9,441 bases of DNA, from contig JAHECJ010000048.1 in the NCBI GenBank assembly GCA_024641805.1, forward strand, positions 1 through 9,441, given 5' to 3'. A model generated the notes under the pieces. It was not told the origin of the DNA and searched no databases. It was given only the letters and a program-made list of their open reading frames with translations. Each line of letters begins with the position of its first letter. Positions within the stretch are counted from its first letter, which is position 1. Made by a program: the position numbers and the translations under genes. Origin of the DNA: Desulfococcus sp. (GTDB lineage Bacteria > Desulfobacterota > Desulfobacteria > Desulfobacterales > Desulfosalsimonadaceae). This document shows, one piece after another, positions 1-6,555 of the stretch.

Positions 1-16
1 GTATGTAAAGCGCCTT

Positions 17-688
17 TTAAGTGCATGGGGTTTCATTCAACAGATTGTTGACGCCTCCGATCAGAAACGCCACCGCGTCCCGCCCGATCAGCTTGATATC
101 GTGGGTTTCATCCTGCCAGAACAGATACTGATAGGCGACGCGTTCGTAAATCCCCATAATGCTGACGGCAATCACTTCCGCCGAATACTTTCCCTTGAAA
201 CTGAAACCCTGGTTTTCGCAAACCGCCAGTAAGGCGTTGCGGACATCGCCGGTGCATTTATCAAAGAGTTCCTTCCGGTGCTGTTCCATCTCAGGGCTTT
301 TCCCGACCGATTCCCGGAAAATGATGGCACATTTTTCCGGATATTTTACGCAGAACTCTTCGAAAAAGGCATATCCCGCCTGCTTGAATCCTTCCATGGT
401 GGCGCCGTATTTTTTGAATGCTTTGCCCAGTGTGCTCCGGAGGATATACCCCATTTCATCCAGGAGCTGGATGATGAGATCTTCTTTGTTTTTGAAATAA
501 AAATAAACCGCGCCGACCGACACTTCGGAGGCATTGGCGATCTGCTCCATGCTGGATTTATGATACCCTTCCGTGGCAAAGAGCTTCTCCGCCGCCGCCA
601 GAATGGTCTGGTAGCGATGCTCCCGCTCCCGCTGACGCCGAAGCGCTGATTTAGATAAAATTTCGGTTTTTGATGTTTTTTCGGGCAT
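17..688 (-). CDS. TetR/AcrR-family transcriptional regulator
   Basis: This 223-residue protein is of normal TetR-family length. Residues about 27-73 form the N-terminal DNA-binding domain: a first helix ending AAEKLFATEGY, then the helix-turn-helix MEQIANASEVSVGAVYFYF, then KNKEDL. The rest (about 80-215) is the variable helical ligand-binding and dimerisation domain, and nothing in it identifies the ligand. The start is supported by AAGGAGA about 6 nt upstream. It is the last gene visible in an operon with two acyl-CoA dehydrogenases, 11 nt after dehydrogenase A, so it is probably a local repressor that senses an acyl-CoA or related metabolite. This is inference from the habits of FadR/PsrA-like TetR proteins. 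A 12-bp palindrome upstream of the first operon gene (3060-3071) is a candidate operator. Family assignment is secure; target and ligand are not. Confidence 0.93.
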   Translation of the reverse strand: MPEKTSKTEILSKSALRRQREREHRYQTILAAAEKLFATEGYHKSSMEQIANASEVSVGAVYFYFKNKEDLIIQLLDEMGYILRSTLGKAFKKYGATMEGFKQAGYAFFEEFCVKYPEKCAIIFRESVGKSPEMEQHRKELFDKCTGDVRNALLAVCENQGFSFKGKYSAEVIAVSIMGIYERVAYQYLFWQDETHDIKLIGRDAVAFLIGGVNNLLNETPCT

Positions 689-699
689 GGTTCTCCTTT

Positions 700-1836
700 C
701 TATTTATTCATCCCCAGGGCGGCGTCGCCGATCTTAACCCGCGAGATTTCCGTGGAGGTGCCGGCGATTTGTCCGTATTTTGCATAGCGGTAGGCTTCCT
801 CCACCGGATTGCCGGATAAAAATCCCGCGCCACCAAGAATTTTCATGGCGTCCCCGGCAACCTGCTCGGCGGACTCGGTGCAGAAAACTTTGGCACACAG
901 CGTTAATGATTCAACCTCTTTTGGATCAGCATCTGCGGTCCATGCGGCCCGGTATGCGAACAGCTGTGAGGTCTGGAACAGGGTCAGCATTTGCGACAGT
1001 TTGAACCCGACTTCCTGGTAGGCGATAATCGGCTTGCCGCCGGTTTTATGTTTTTTTGAATAATTTTTTGCCGATTCAAACGCTTTTTTCATCAGCCCCA
1101 GGCTGGCGCCGATCAGGATCTGGTTTTCCCAGAGCTTTAGCGTATTTAACATGGCTTTATCGTTTTTCGGGAAGATCACCTGATTGGAAGCAATGACGCA
1201 GTTTGCCAGGGAAATACTGCAAATGGCAACGCCCTCGTAACCCAGGGTGGCTGTCTTTTCCCCGATGGTTAATCCGGGCGAACCTTTTTCAACTAAAAAG
1301 ACGGCATTCTTCCCGTCCATCTGACCTGCGACAGCAATCCAATCCGCCAGGGGTGCGTTGATCACATACTGCTTGCGGCCGGAAATTTTAACCTGGTCCC
1401 CATCCGCTGTCGCCGTGGTCTTTAACGGATCATTGTCGACATTCATGGCATCCTCCGATAATCCGACCGCACCGATGATTTTACCGCCGAGCAGGGCCGG
1501 CAGCAGTTTCTCTTTTTGAAAATCACTGCCCCAGGTGCTTAATATTCTGCCGAAAATGCGGGTGCTGGTTTCAACGGATAAAAACAGGGACGGCGAGATA
1601 CCGGCAATCACTTCCATGGCGCCCATGAGCGTGAGCAGGCCATTGTAATCCTCAATTTTTTCAATGCCCAGCTTTAAATACGGTGTTTCGGAAAGAAGGG
1701 CCAGCGCCAGACGGGTGTTTTTTTCGGAATTTTTCGTGTCGTAGCTTTCTAAATCTTTTCCGTTTGCGAATTCGCTGATCCGTGTATGGATTTCGACAAA
1801 AAGATTGAATTCTTTATCATTAAAGTCATAGTTCAT
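700..1836 (-). CDS. Divergent acyl-CoA dehydrogenase-like subunit (ACAD A)
   Basis: This 378-residue protein has the full acyl-CoA dehydrogenase fold length but is degenerate at the usual signature sites. The TEPxAGSD motif is SEDAMNVD (127-134). The R-x-Q-F-G FAD-contact motif reads H-K-T-G-G (263-267). GGYGY is GGAGF (335-339). The N-terminal PxxYGG loop is absent. At the MCAD-type catalytic position (xEGT) it has Ala358 in QIAGT. Glu237 in LWENQ aligns with the alternative base position used by isovaleryl-CoA and long-chain dehydrogenases. It lies 29 nt downstream of the canonical dehydrogenase B and shares its operon, with AGGAG before the ATG. This pattern suggests it works as the partner of B in a heteromer, as known for actinobacterial steroid-degrading dehydrogenases, rather than as a normal homotetramer. 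FAD binding by A alone is doubtful. An inactive structural homologue is the alternative. Confidence 0.85.
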   Translation of the reverse strand: MNYDFNDKEFNLFVEIHTRISEFANGKDLESYDTKNSEKNTRLALALLSETPYLKLGIEKIEDYNGLLTLMGAMEVIAGISPSLFLSVETSTRIFGRILSTWGSDFQKEKLLPALLGGKIIGAVGLSEDAMNVDNDPLKTTATADGDQVKISGRKQYVINAPLADWIAVAGQMDGKNAVFLVEKGSPGLTIGEKTATLGYEGVAICSISLANCVIASNQVIFPKNDKAMLNTLKLWENQILIGASLGLMKKAFESAKNYSKKHKTGGKPIIAYQEVGFKLSQMLTLFQTSQLFAYRAAWTADADPKEVESLTLCAKVFCTESAEQVAGDAMKILGGAGFLSGNPVEEAYRYAKYGQIAGTSTEISRVKIGDAALGMNK

Positions 1837-1865
1837 TTGTTTGCTCCTGTAGGGTATCCGTATGG

Positions 1866-3008
1866 TTACATCAGTTTGGAGATAATCATTTTCTGGATGT
1901 CGGAGGTCCCGCCGCCGATGGGCGCCAGCCGGCTGTCTCTGAAAATCCGCTCCATGTCATACTCGTGGCAGTATCCGTAGCCGCCGAAAAGAACGACCGC
2001 GTCATTGGCCGGCCCTAAGCTCCAGTCCCCGACAAACAGTTTGGCCACGGCGGCTTCCAGGTGATTCATGGGTCTTCCCTGATTTTTGCACCACGCGATC
2101 CGGTATACCAGGTTCCGGGCGGCCTCGCCGAAAATACGGATGTTGGCGATTTTTTGCTTGATGGCCTGAAATTGTCCGATTTTTCTGCCGAACTGTTCCC
2201 GGCTTTTAGCGTAATCCACGCACCGGTTCAGCATATATGTGGATGCCCCGACAAAGGGGGCGAGCAGTGCGCTTCGATCCCATTCCACGGTCTGGAGCGA
2301 CATGTTAAACCCTTCCCCTTCTTTGCCGAGCAGGTTTTCCGACGGTATTTCACAGTTGTTGAAAAACAGTTCAGAGGTCTGGGAGGTGCAGACGCCCATT
2401 TTAATTAAGTTCGGGCCGGATGCGAATCCGGGGGTCCCTTTTTCAACGATAAAAGCCGAGATGCCGGTATGCTTCTGCGTGGGGTCGGTTTTCGCGTAAA
2501 CCACAGCGACATCGGCAATCGGTCCGTTGGTGATAAAGATTTTGCTGCCGTTTAAGATGTATTTGCCCCCCTTTTTTTCTGCGGTGGTGCTCATGGAGGC
2601 GACGTCGGAACCGGCATTCGGTTCGGTCAGTCCCATACAGCCGATCCATTCACCGCTGGCCAGTTTGGGAATGTATTTTTTGCGCTGTTCTTCGGTGCCG
2701 TGAGAAAAAATAGTATCCGCACACAAAAAGGTATGCGCCCCATAAGCAAGGGTCAAACCGCCGTCCACGCCGGCCTCCCCTAATGCTTCGCCGGCCATGA
2801 CGGTCGTGATGACATCCGCCCCGCTTCCGCCGTATTCTTCCGGGAAATGCAAGCCCAATATACCGAATTCCCCGAGTTTCCTGAACGAATCAAAATCGAA
2901 TTGTTTTTTTAATTCATGTTCCTGAATCCGGGGGACAATCTCTTTTTTGGCGAACCGGATAATCTCTTTTTTGAACATCAGTTGTTCTTTGGTGAATGCA
3001 AAATCCAT
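1866..3008 (-). CDS. Acyl-CoA dehydrogenase (ACAD B)
   Basis: This is a 380-residue FAD-dependent acyl-CoA dehydrogenase expected to introduce an alpha,beta double bond into an acyl-CoA, passing electrons to electron-transferring flavoprotein. Canonical motifs are present: PEEYGG (56-61), LTEPNAGSD (127-135), R270 with QFG (272-274), and FGGYGY (341-346) followed by ERIFRDSR. The MCAD-type catalytic Glu is missing (IGGGT, 364-368, Gly366). At the isovaleryl/long-chain-type position there is Asp244 in EWDRS, where relatives usually have Glu (EWERS or LDLER), which is unusual. The C-terminus is short, ending soon after IQKMIISKLM. It is the first gene of the operon B-A-tetR, with AGGAG before its ATG and a roughly 300-nt presumptive leader. 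It is likely the FAD-binding half of a pair with ACAD A. Family is secure; the substrate is unknown, although branched or cyclic acyl-CoA would suit the catalytic-residue placement. Confidence 0.93.
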   Translation of the reverse strand: MDFAFTKEQLMFKKEIIRFAKKEIVPRIQEHELKKQFDFDSFRKLGEFGILGLHFPEEYGGSGADVITTVMAGEALGEAGVDGGLTLAYGAHTFLCADTIFSHGTEEQRKKYIPKLASGEWIGCMGLTEPNAGSDVASMSTTAEKKGGKYILNGSKIFITNGPIADVAVVYAKTDPTQKHTGISAFIVEKGTPGFASGPNLIKMGVCTSQTSELFFNNCEIPSENLLGKEGEGFNMSLQTVEWDRSALLAPFVGASTYMLNRCVDYAKSREQFGRKIGQFQAIKQKIANIRIFGEAARNLVYRIAWCKNQGRPMNHLEAAVAKLFVGDWSLGPANDAVVLFGGYGYCHEYDMERIFRDSRLAPIGGGTSDIQKMIISKLM

Positions 3009-3018
3009 CGCTGTCTCC

Positions 3019-3038
3019 TGTAAAATCGATTATTTACA
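3019..3038. promoter_or_regulatory. Inverted repeat just upstream of ACAD B start
   Basis: Six-base arms TGTAAA and TTTACA are separated by 8 nt and lie 11-30 nt before the ACAD B start codon, partly overlapping its ribosome-binding site. The site could be an operator or a small RNA hairpin that affects translation. The arms are short and AT-rich, so chance is quite possible. Confidence 0.25.
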
Positions 3039-3059
3039 AATAAAGGAACTAAAATTCCT

Positions 3060-3071
3060 GTTTCATGAAAC
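3060..3071. promoter_or_regulatory. Perfect 12-bp palindrome, candidate TetR operator
   Basis: GTTTCATGAAAC is a perfect 12-bp palindrome 52 nt upstream of the ACAD B start codon, at the head of the operon that ends in tetR. TetR-family repressors typically bind palindromes of this kind near the promoter of their own operon. The location fits; binding is inferred. The inner 8-mer TTCATGAA also occurs at 4964-4971 between the two pilT-like genes, so the core is not unique to this site. Confidence 0.35.
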
Positions 3072-3091
3072 TATCTGCTGTATTGTGGTTT

Positions 3092-3262
3092 ATTTTGCGC
3101 CCGGAACGGGAGATTTTTGTTTTTAATGGAGCGGTTGTAATGGCGAAACTACCAGGCACATGCAACGACGGGATATCGGTTTGCCGGTATTTTGGAAAAA
3201 ATATAAAAATTTTAGGGAACATACAACTTTTCCATTTAATTTCACTGATCCGGGCGCAAAAT
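3092..3262. repeat. Large imperfect inverted repeat with 14-bp perfect arms
   Basis: The 14-mer ATTTTGCGCCCGGA at 3092-3105 recurs as its exact reverse complement at 3249-3262, 143 nt away. Inside these arms a second matched pair occurs: AATGGA-N3-GTTGTA at 3125-3139 against TACAAC-N2-TCCATT at 3223-3236. The whole stretch is therefore one imperfect palindrome of about 170 bp with roughly 7 nt of drift between arms. It lies in the region that would be transcribed as the leader of the ACAD B-A-tetR operon. It could be a remnant of a small non-autonomous mobile element or a structured leader RNA. An 82-codon open frame on the plus strand here has no ribosome-binding site and is not called as a gene. 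Confidence 0.6.
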
Positions 3263-3308
3263 CGGCATTGGCTGTTTAATGCAATTCATAAACAAAATCT
3301 GATTCAAC

Positions 3309-3335
3309 ATTAGAATTGAGTTCAAGTATTGTCAA
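3309..3335 (-). promoter_or_regulatory. Candidate sigma70 promoter for ACAD B-A-tetR operon
   Basis: Read on the minus strand, a perfect -35 hexamer TTGACA (3330-3335) is followed after a 15-nt spacer by TCTAAT (3309-3314), a 5-of-6 match to the -10 consensus. The spacer is shorter than the preferred 16-18 nt. Transcription would begin near 3300 and give a leader of about 290 nt, containing the large inverted repeat and the 12-bp palindrome. It is the best promoter match facing the dehydrogenase operon. Confidence 0.4.
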
Positions 3336-3387
3336 GGGATTTTTTAATACCTGCCCGAGGATGAAATTTTTTTTGAAAGATGCGGGG

Positions 3388-3428
3388 AATCAGGATTTGC
3401 GTTATGAAATTCGGACCTGATTTTTTTT
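3388..3428 (+). terminator. Terminator-like hairpin with T-tract in intergenic region
   Basis: AATCAGG (3388-3394) pairs with CCTGATT (3416-3422). A further ATTT/AAAT pairing inside the loop is possible, and a run of eight T (3421-3428) follows immediately. This is the layout of a rho-independent terminator on the plus strand, although the stem is AT-rich and the loop is long. No plus-strand gene lies upstream of it in the intergenic region, so it would end either a short noncoding transcript or a leader of the pilT-like operon. Confidence 0.35.
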
Positions 3429-3446
3429 GTTAGTCGGTATTATCGA

Positions 3447-3475
3447 TTGAAGTCTTGATTCCCATACGGTAGGAT
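3447..3475 (+). promoter_or_regulatory. Candidate sigma70 promoter for the pilT-like operon
   Basis: TTGAAG (3447-3452) and TAGGAT (3470-3475) are each 4-of-6 matches to the -35 and -10 consensus, separated by exactly 17 nt. The pair lies downstream of the terminator-like hairpin and about 130 nt before the first gene of the plus-strand operon. The remaining bases to 3600 show only short inverted repeats (for example TCAGC/GCTGA around 3531-3548) of no clear meaning. Confidence 0.3.
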
Positions 3476-3611
3476 CGGGCATTTCAGTGAATTGAAAAAA
3501 ACAGTCAGGCGAAATCTGGAATATTATTTCTCAGCATTGATACGCTGATCATGTTCCGGGTTTGAATCGGGACCGGTCGGTATTTGGGTTTAAACACGTT
3601 AGGAGGCAATC

Positions 3612-3866
3612 ATGGATGACGATGCCGGAAAACAAAGAGTCATTATTTTTACCCGCCAGTTTGAAATCAAGGGGGATTTGAATATTTACCAGGGGGTCAG
3701 ACTGACAGACTATATGAATGAATCAAAATCATTTATATCCGTTACAGACGTTGAGGTAAAACGAAATTCCGGAGAGGTATTGCTGAAGGCGGCGTTTCTA
3801 AATATCCGAAGGGATGATGTCGAAATGATTGTTCCAGCGAACCTGGCTGTTTCAGCGACGCCTTGA
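3612..3866 (+). CDS. Small protein of unknown function preceding pilT-like genes
   Basis: This 84-residue protein has no signal peptide and no membrane segment. The pattern is a predicted beta-rich domain: VIIFTRQFEIKGDLNIY, then GVRLTDYMNESKSFISVTDVEV, then a hydrophobic strand LLKAAFLNIRRDDVEMIVP. The G-x-R-L-(S/T)-D-x-(L/M)-N...FI-x-(V/L)-T-D arrangement resembles short domain-of-unknown-function proteins (DUF6812-like, from memory) found in Desulfobacterota and relatives. An excellent ribosome-binding site, AGGAGG at 3601-3606, sits 5 nt before the ATG, the strongest in this operon. It lies 23 nt upstream of the first pilT-like gene and is almost certainly co-transcribed, so a role in pilus retraction or in regulating the ATPases is plausible. 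Function is not known. Confidence 0.8.
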   Translation: MDDDAGKQRVIIFTRQFEIKGDLNIYQGVRLTDYMNESKSFISVTDVEVKRNSGEVLLKAAFLNIRRDDVEMIVPANLAVSATP

Positions 3867-3889
3867 TGTATCAGTGACAGGGAAATTTA

Positions 3890-4954
3890 ATGGCAAAATT
3901 AGACAAAGTATTTAAAGCAGCGCTTGATTTAAATGCATCGGATATTCATATTGTTCCAGATGAGCCCTTTATCATCAGGCATCTGGGGCAGTTGAAAAAA
4001 CTAAAAAGTCCACCGCTGAAGCTCTCCCAGTGCAGGGAATTGTTGTTCGAAATATTAACCGAATCCCAAAAGGAAATCCTTGGGCAGACCCTTCAGCTGG
4101 ATTTCGGGTATGACCTGCCGGGAGTCGGCCGGTTCCGCGGGAGCGCCATGCAGCACCAAAGGGGGTTGAGTGCTGTTTTCCGAGTCATTCCGCCGGAGAT
4201 TCCGACGCTTGAAGCGCTGGGGATGCCGGAAACCGTCCGGCGGGTTCTGGATAATCACCAGGGCCTGATACTGGTGACCGGAGCGACCGGGCATGGCAAA
4301 TCCACCACGCTTGCCGCCATGGTGGATTATATCAACAGCAACCGTGCGCACCATATATTGACCGTTGAGGACCCCATTGAATTTATTCATCCGTTCAAGC
4401 GGGGGGTGGTCAATCAGAGACAGGTGGGAACGGATACGCTGACTTATGCCAATGCATTACGCGGCGCACTCCGGGAGGATCCGGATGTGATTATGGTCGG
4501 TGAATTAAGGGACCTGGAAACCATGTCCCTGGCAATCACGGCCGCGGAAACCGGCCATCTGGTGATTGCGACGCTTTCCACCGCCAGCGCACCCAAAACG
4601 GTAGAGCGGATTATTGACTCCTTTCCGCCCAAAGAACAGAACCAGATCCGGACCATGCTGAGCGAAGCCATCAAAGCGGTGATAACCCAGCGGCTGATTC
4701 CGGCGGCGGACGGGACGAAAATGGTATTGGCGCTTGAAATTCTGATCGGCACCCTGCCCATGGCGAATCTGATCCGGGACGCCAAGACATTCCAGATTCC
4801 GTCGATGATGCAGACGGGGAAAAAATCCGGCATGCAGCTGATGGACGAATCGATTATGTCTTTAATGAAGGCAGGCAAAATAACCGCCAATTATGCAGCC
4901 GCCAACGCGAACAAACCCGAACAATTCAAGTCCTTTTTAAACAAAGCCAATTGA
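3890..4954 (+). CDS. PilT-family twitching-motility ATPase, divergent copy
   Basis: This 354-residue protein aligns over its full length with PilT, the hexameric cytoplasmic ATPase that powers type IV pilus retraction. The N-terminal PAS-like domain is about 1-110 (ASDIH at 16-20). Walker A is GATGHGKS (131-138), with His in place of the usual Ser. The Asp box TVEDPIE has Glu160, and Walker B is DVIMVGELRD (199-208). In the His box, GHLV (His223) is retained, but the second histidine of the usual GTLHT is Ser230 (ATLST). The C-terminal LIREGK segment is altered to LIRDAK. The ribosome-binding site (AGGGAA) is weak. It sits between the small protein gene (23 nt gap) and a second pilT-like gene (37 nt gap). 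It may be a PilU-like accessory or a partner in a mixed hexamer. Loss of ATPase activity is possible but not shown, because Walker A, the catalytic Glu and Walker B are intact. Confidence 0.93.
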   Translation: MAKLDKVFKAALDLNASDIHIVPDEPFIIRHLGQLKKLKSPPLKLSQCRELLFEILTESQKEILGQTLQLDFGYDLPGVGRFRGSAMQHQRGLSAVFRVIPPEIPTLEALGMPETVRRVLDNHQGLILVTGATGHGKSTTLAAMVDYINSNRAHHILTVEDPIEFIHPFKRGVVNQRQVGTDTLTYANALRGALREDPDVIMVGELRDLETMSLAITAAETGHLVIATLSTASAPKTVERIIDSFPPKEQNQIRTMLSEAIKAVITQRLIPAADGTKMVLALEILIGTLPMANLIRDAKTFQIPSMMQTGKKSGMQLMDESIMSLMKAGKITANYAAANANKPEQFKSFLNKAN

Positions 4955-4991
4955 ACCTGTTAATTCATGAAATATTGCGAAACGGTGCTTT

Positions 4992-6035
4992 ATGAAGCTG
5001 CTTGACTCATATTTTAAGGAAATGAAGGAACGCGGGGCAAGTGACCTGCACATGGTGGTCGGCTTTCCCCCCTTGATTCGTCTCAGCGGTGAGCTGGTGC
5101 AGCTTGATCACCCGCCGCTGACGGCAGAGTCGAACAAGGAGATTCTTTTCGAAATCCTGACCCCCGAACAGCAGGCCCGGGTTGAGAAGAACCGTGATTT
5201 TGACATGGCGTACGAATTGGAAAATGTCGGCAGGTTCAGATGTAATTATTTATACCAGCACCGGGGAATCGGGGCGGTGTTCCGGATCATTCCGACTGAA
5301 ATCCTAACATTGGAACAGTTAGGGCTTCCCCCGGTGCTGAAAACAATCTCGGAATATACCCGCGGGATGGTGCTGGTGACGGGCCCGACCGGAAGCGGCA
5401 AATCAACCACCCTCGCGGCCATGATTAATTATATTAACGAGACCCGCGATGGCCATATCATCACCATCGAGGATCCGCTGGAATTTGTTCACCTCAACAA
5501 TAAGTGCCTGGTCACCCACCGGGAAATCGGCACGCATGCCAAAAGTTTCGGAGAGGCCTTAAAAGTTGCCAGCCGTGAGAATCCGGATATTATTCTGGTG
5601 GGCGAGATGAGGGATCTGGAAACGATTGCCCTTGCGCTGACCTGTGCGGAACTGGGAATTCTCGTATTCGGGACACTTCACACCAATTCTGCGGCAAAAA
5701 CCATCGACCGGATCATCAATGCATTTCCGGCCGATCAGCAGGCCCAGACCCGCACCATGCTGTCCGAATCGCTCCGGGCGGTAATCGCACAACAGCTTGT
5801 CAGGACCAGTGATGGAAAGGGGCGATGTGCGGCCAATGAAATCCTTATCGGATCAACGGCTCTTGCCAGCATGATCCGGGAAGGAAAAATTTCGCAGATC
5901 AGCTCGATTATTCAGACCGGAACGGCATCCGGCATGCAGAGCATGGACAGCCACCTGTCCCAGCTGATTCGCGAGAATAAAATCACCCGGGAATCGGCAT
6001 ATGAAAAGGCCATTGACAAGTCGCTTTTTTTGTAG
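4992..6035 (+). CDS. pilT: PilT-family type IV pilus retraction ATPase
   Basis: This 347-residue protein is closer to canonical PilT than its upstream neighbour. The N-terminal domain opens with ASDLHM (16-21). Walker A is GPTGSGKS (131-138), the Asp box TIEDPLE has Glu160, and Walker B is DIILVGEMRD (199-208). FGTLHTNSAAKT carries His230, and MIREGK with IIQTG follows near the C-terminus. Two family positions are altered: the first His-box histidine (normally GHLV) is Ile223 in GILV, and the conserved Arg of the ALRxALRE segment is Lys191 in ALKVASRE. The first 240 residues align without a gap to the upstream copy, so the two arose by tandem duplication or paired inheritance. No strong ribosome-binding site precedes the ATG. 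No pilin or assembly gene lies in the window, so the assignment to pilus retraction rests on the family. Confidence 0.93.
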   Translation: MKLLDSYFKEMKERGASDLHMVVGFPPLIRLSGELVQLDHPPLTAESNKEILFEILTPEQQARVEKNRDFDMAYELENVGRFRCNYLYQHRGIGAVFRIIPTEILTLEQLGLPPVLKTISEYTRGMVLVTGPTGSGKSTTLAAMINYINETRDGHIITIEDPLEFVHLNNKCLVTHREIGTHAKSFGEALKVASRENPDIILVGEMRDLETIALALTCAELGILVFGTLHTNSAAKTIDRIINAFPADQQAQTRTMLSESLRAVIAQQLVRTSDGKGRCAANEILIGSTALASMIREGKISQISSIIQTGTASGMQSMDSHLSQLIRENKITRESAYEKAIDKSLFL

Positions 6036-6069
6036 ATTTCAATAGCAAGAATCAGTGAAGCGGGGATTG

Positions 6070-6510
6070 TTATTTTTTGTAAACGATCAGGTTCTCGTAT
6101 CCCAGGTCTTTTAAAACCCCGGGAAAATGCTGAAACATGGGCCGGACAATGGGCAGCAGCTTCAGCATGGCAGTGATTTTCCCACCCTGCTTGACTTTGC
6201 CGCGGGTCACCGATGCCACCGGGTTTTCCAGTCCATGCCAGAACCGGTGGGAATGGTCGGCGCTCTGTTTGGACCAGACATCTTCTTTCAGGTCCGTGGG
6301 GCCAAGGTAGAAATTGCCGAAGAACCCTTCTTTTTCCGGTTTGTTTTTCAGGTCAATGGTGATTTCCGTATCCGGGTCCGTATAAATAAATTTGATGATG
6401 ATGTTGGACTTTGTCAGTTTTGGCCCGATTTTCGGATCTGTCAGAACTTTTTCCATGAAATAGCCGTAAATTTCATACAGGTGCTCGGCGTCCCGGTAGT
6501 ATTCGCCCAT
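6070..6510 (-). CDS. SCP2 sterol-carrier-domain protein
   Basis: This 146-residue protein is the length of a single SCP2 (sterol carrier protein 2) domain with a short N-terminal helix. It shows the domain's alternating strands (SNIIIKFIYTDPDTEITIDL, then EGFFGNFYLGP), and the WSKQSADHSHRFWHGLENPV and RGKVKQGGKITAMLKLLPIV stretches are typical of bacterial SCP2-like proteins near lipid catabolism genes. Such proteins bind hydrophobic ligands such as fatty acyl-CoA and have no catalytic site. There is no signal peptide, so it is cytoplasmic. AAGGAGA precedes the ATG. It is the last gene of the minus-strand operon, 184 nt after ACAD C, separated by a palindromic element, and converges with pilT (34 nt between stops). 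It probably carries the acyl substrate for the operon's enzymes; this is inference. Confidence 0.85.
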   Translation of the reverse strand: MGEYYRDAEHLYEIYGYFMEKVLTDPKIGPKLTKSNIIIKFIYTDPDTEITIDLKNKPEKEGFFGNFYLGPTDLKEDVWSKQSADHSHRFWHGLENPVASVTRGKVKQGGKITAMLKLLPIVRPMFQHFPGVLKDLGYENLIVYKK

Positions 6511-6555
6511 ATTGTTTTCTCCTTATTTATATTACGTGACAGGATTTTTTTTCTG

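Noticed and set aside
1837..1865. Possible frameshift making ACAD A and ACAD B one broken gene
   Set aside because: Each is full length with its own start, ribosome-binding site and complete fold, so they are two genes, not fragments.
3065..3313. 82-codon open frame on the plus strand in the divergent intergenic region
   Set aside because: No ribosome-binding site precedes its ATG, the translation resembles no family, and most of it is made of the imperfect inverted repeat 3092-3262.
3470..3611. Possible sigma54 promoter before the pilT-like operon
   Set aside because: Searching for GG-N10-GC with flanking consensus gave no acceptable match; only a modest sigma70-type pair was found.
4444..4890. 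148-codon open frame on the minus strand
   Set aside because: It is antisense to the first PilT-like ATPase, whose Walker and His-box motifs are encoded here on the plus strand.
6036..6069. Possible bidirectional terminator between convergent pilT and the SCP2 gene
   Set aside because: Only 34 nt are available and no stem of useful length followed by a T-run could be found; the T-run near 6025 is inside the pilT coding sequence.
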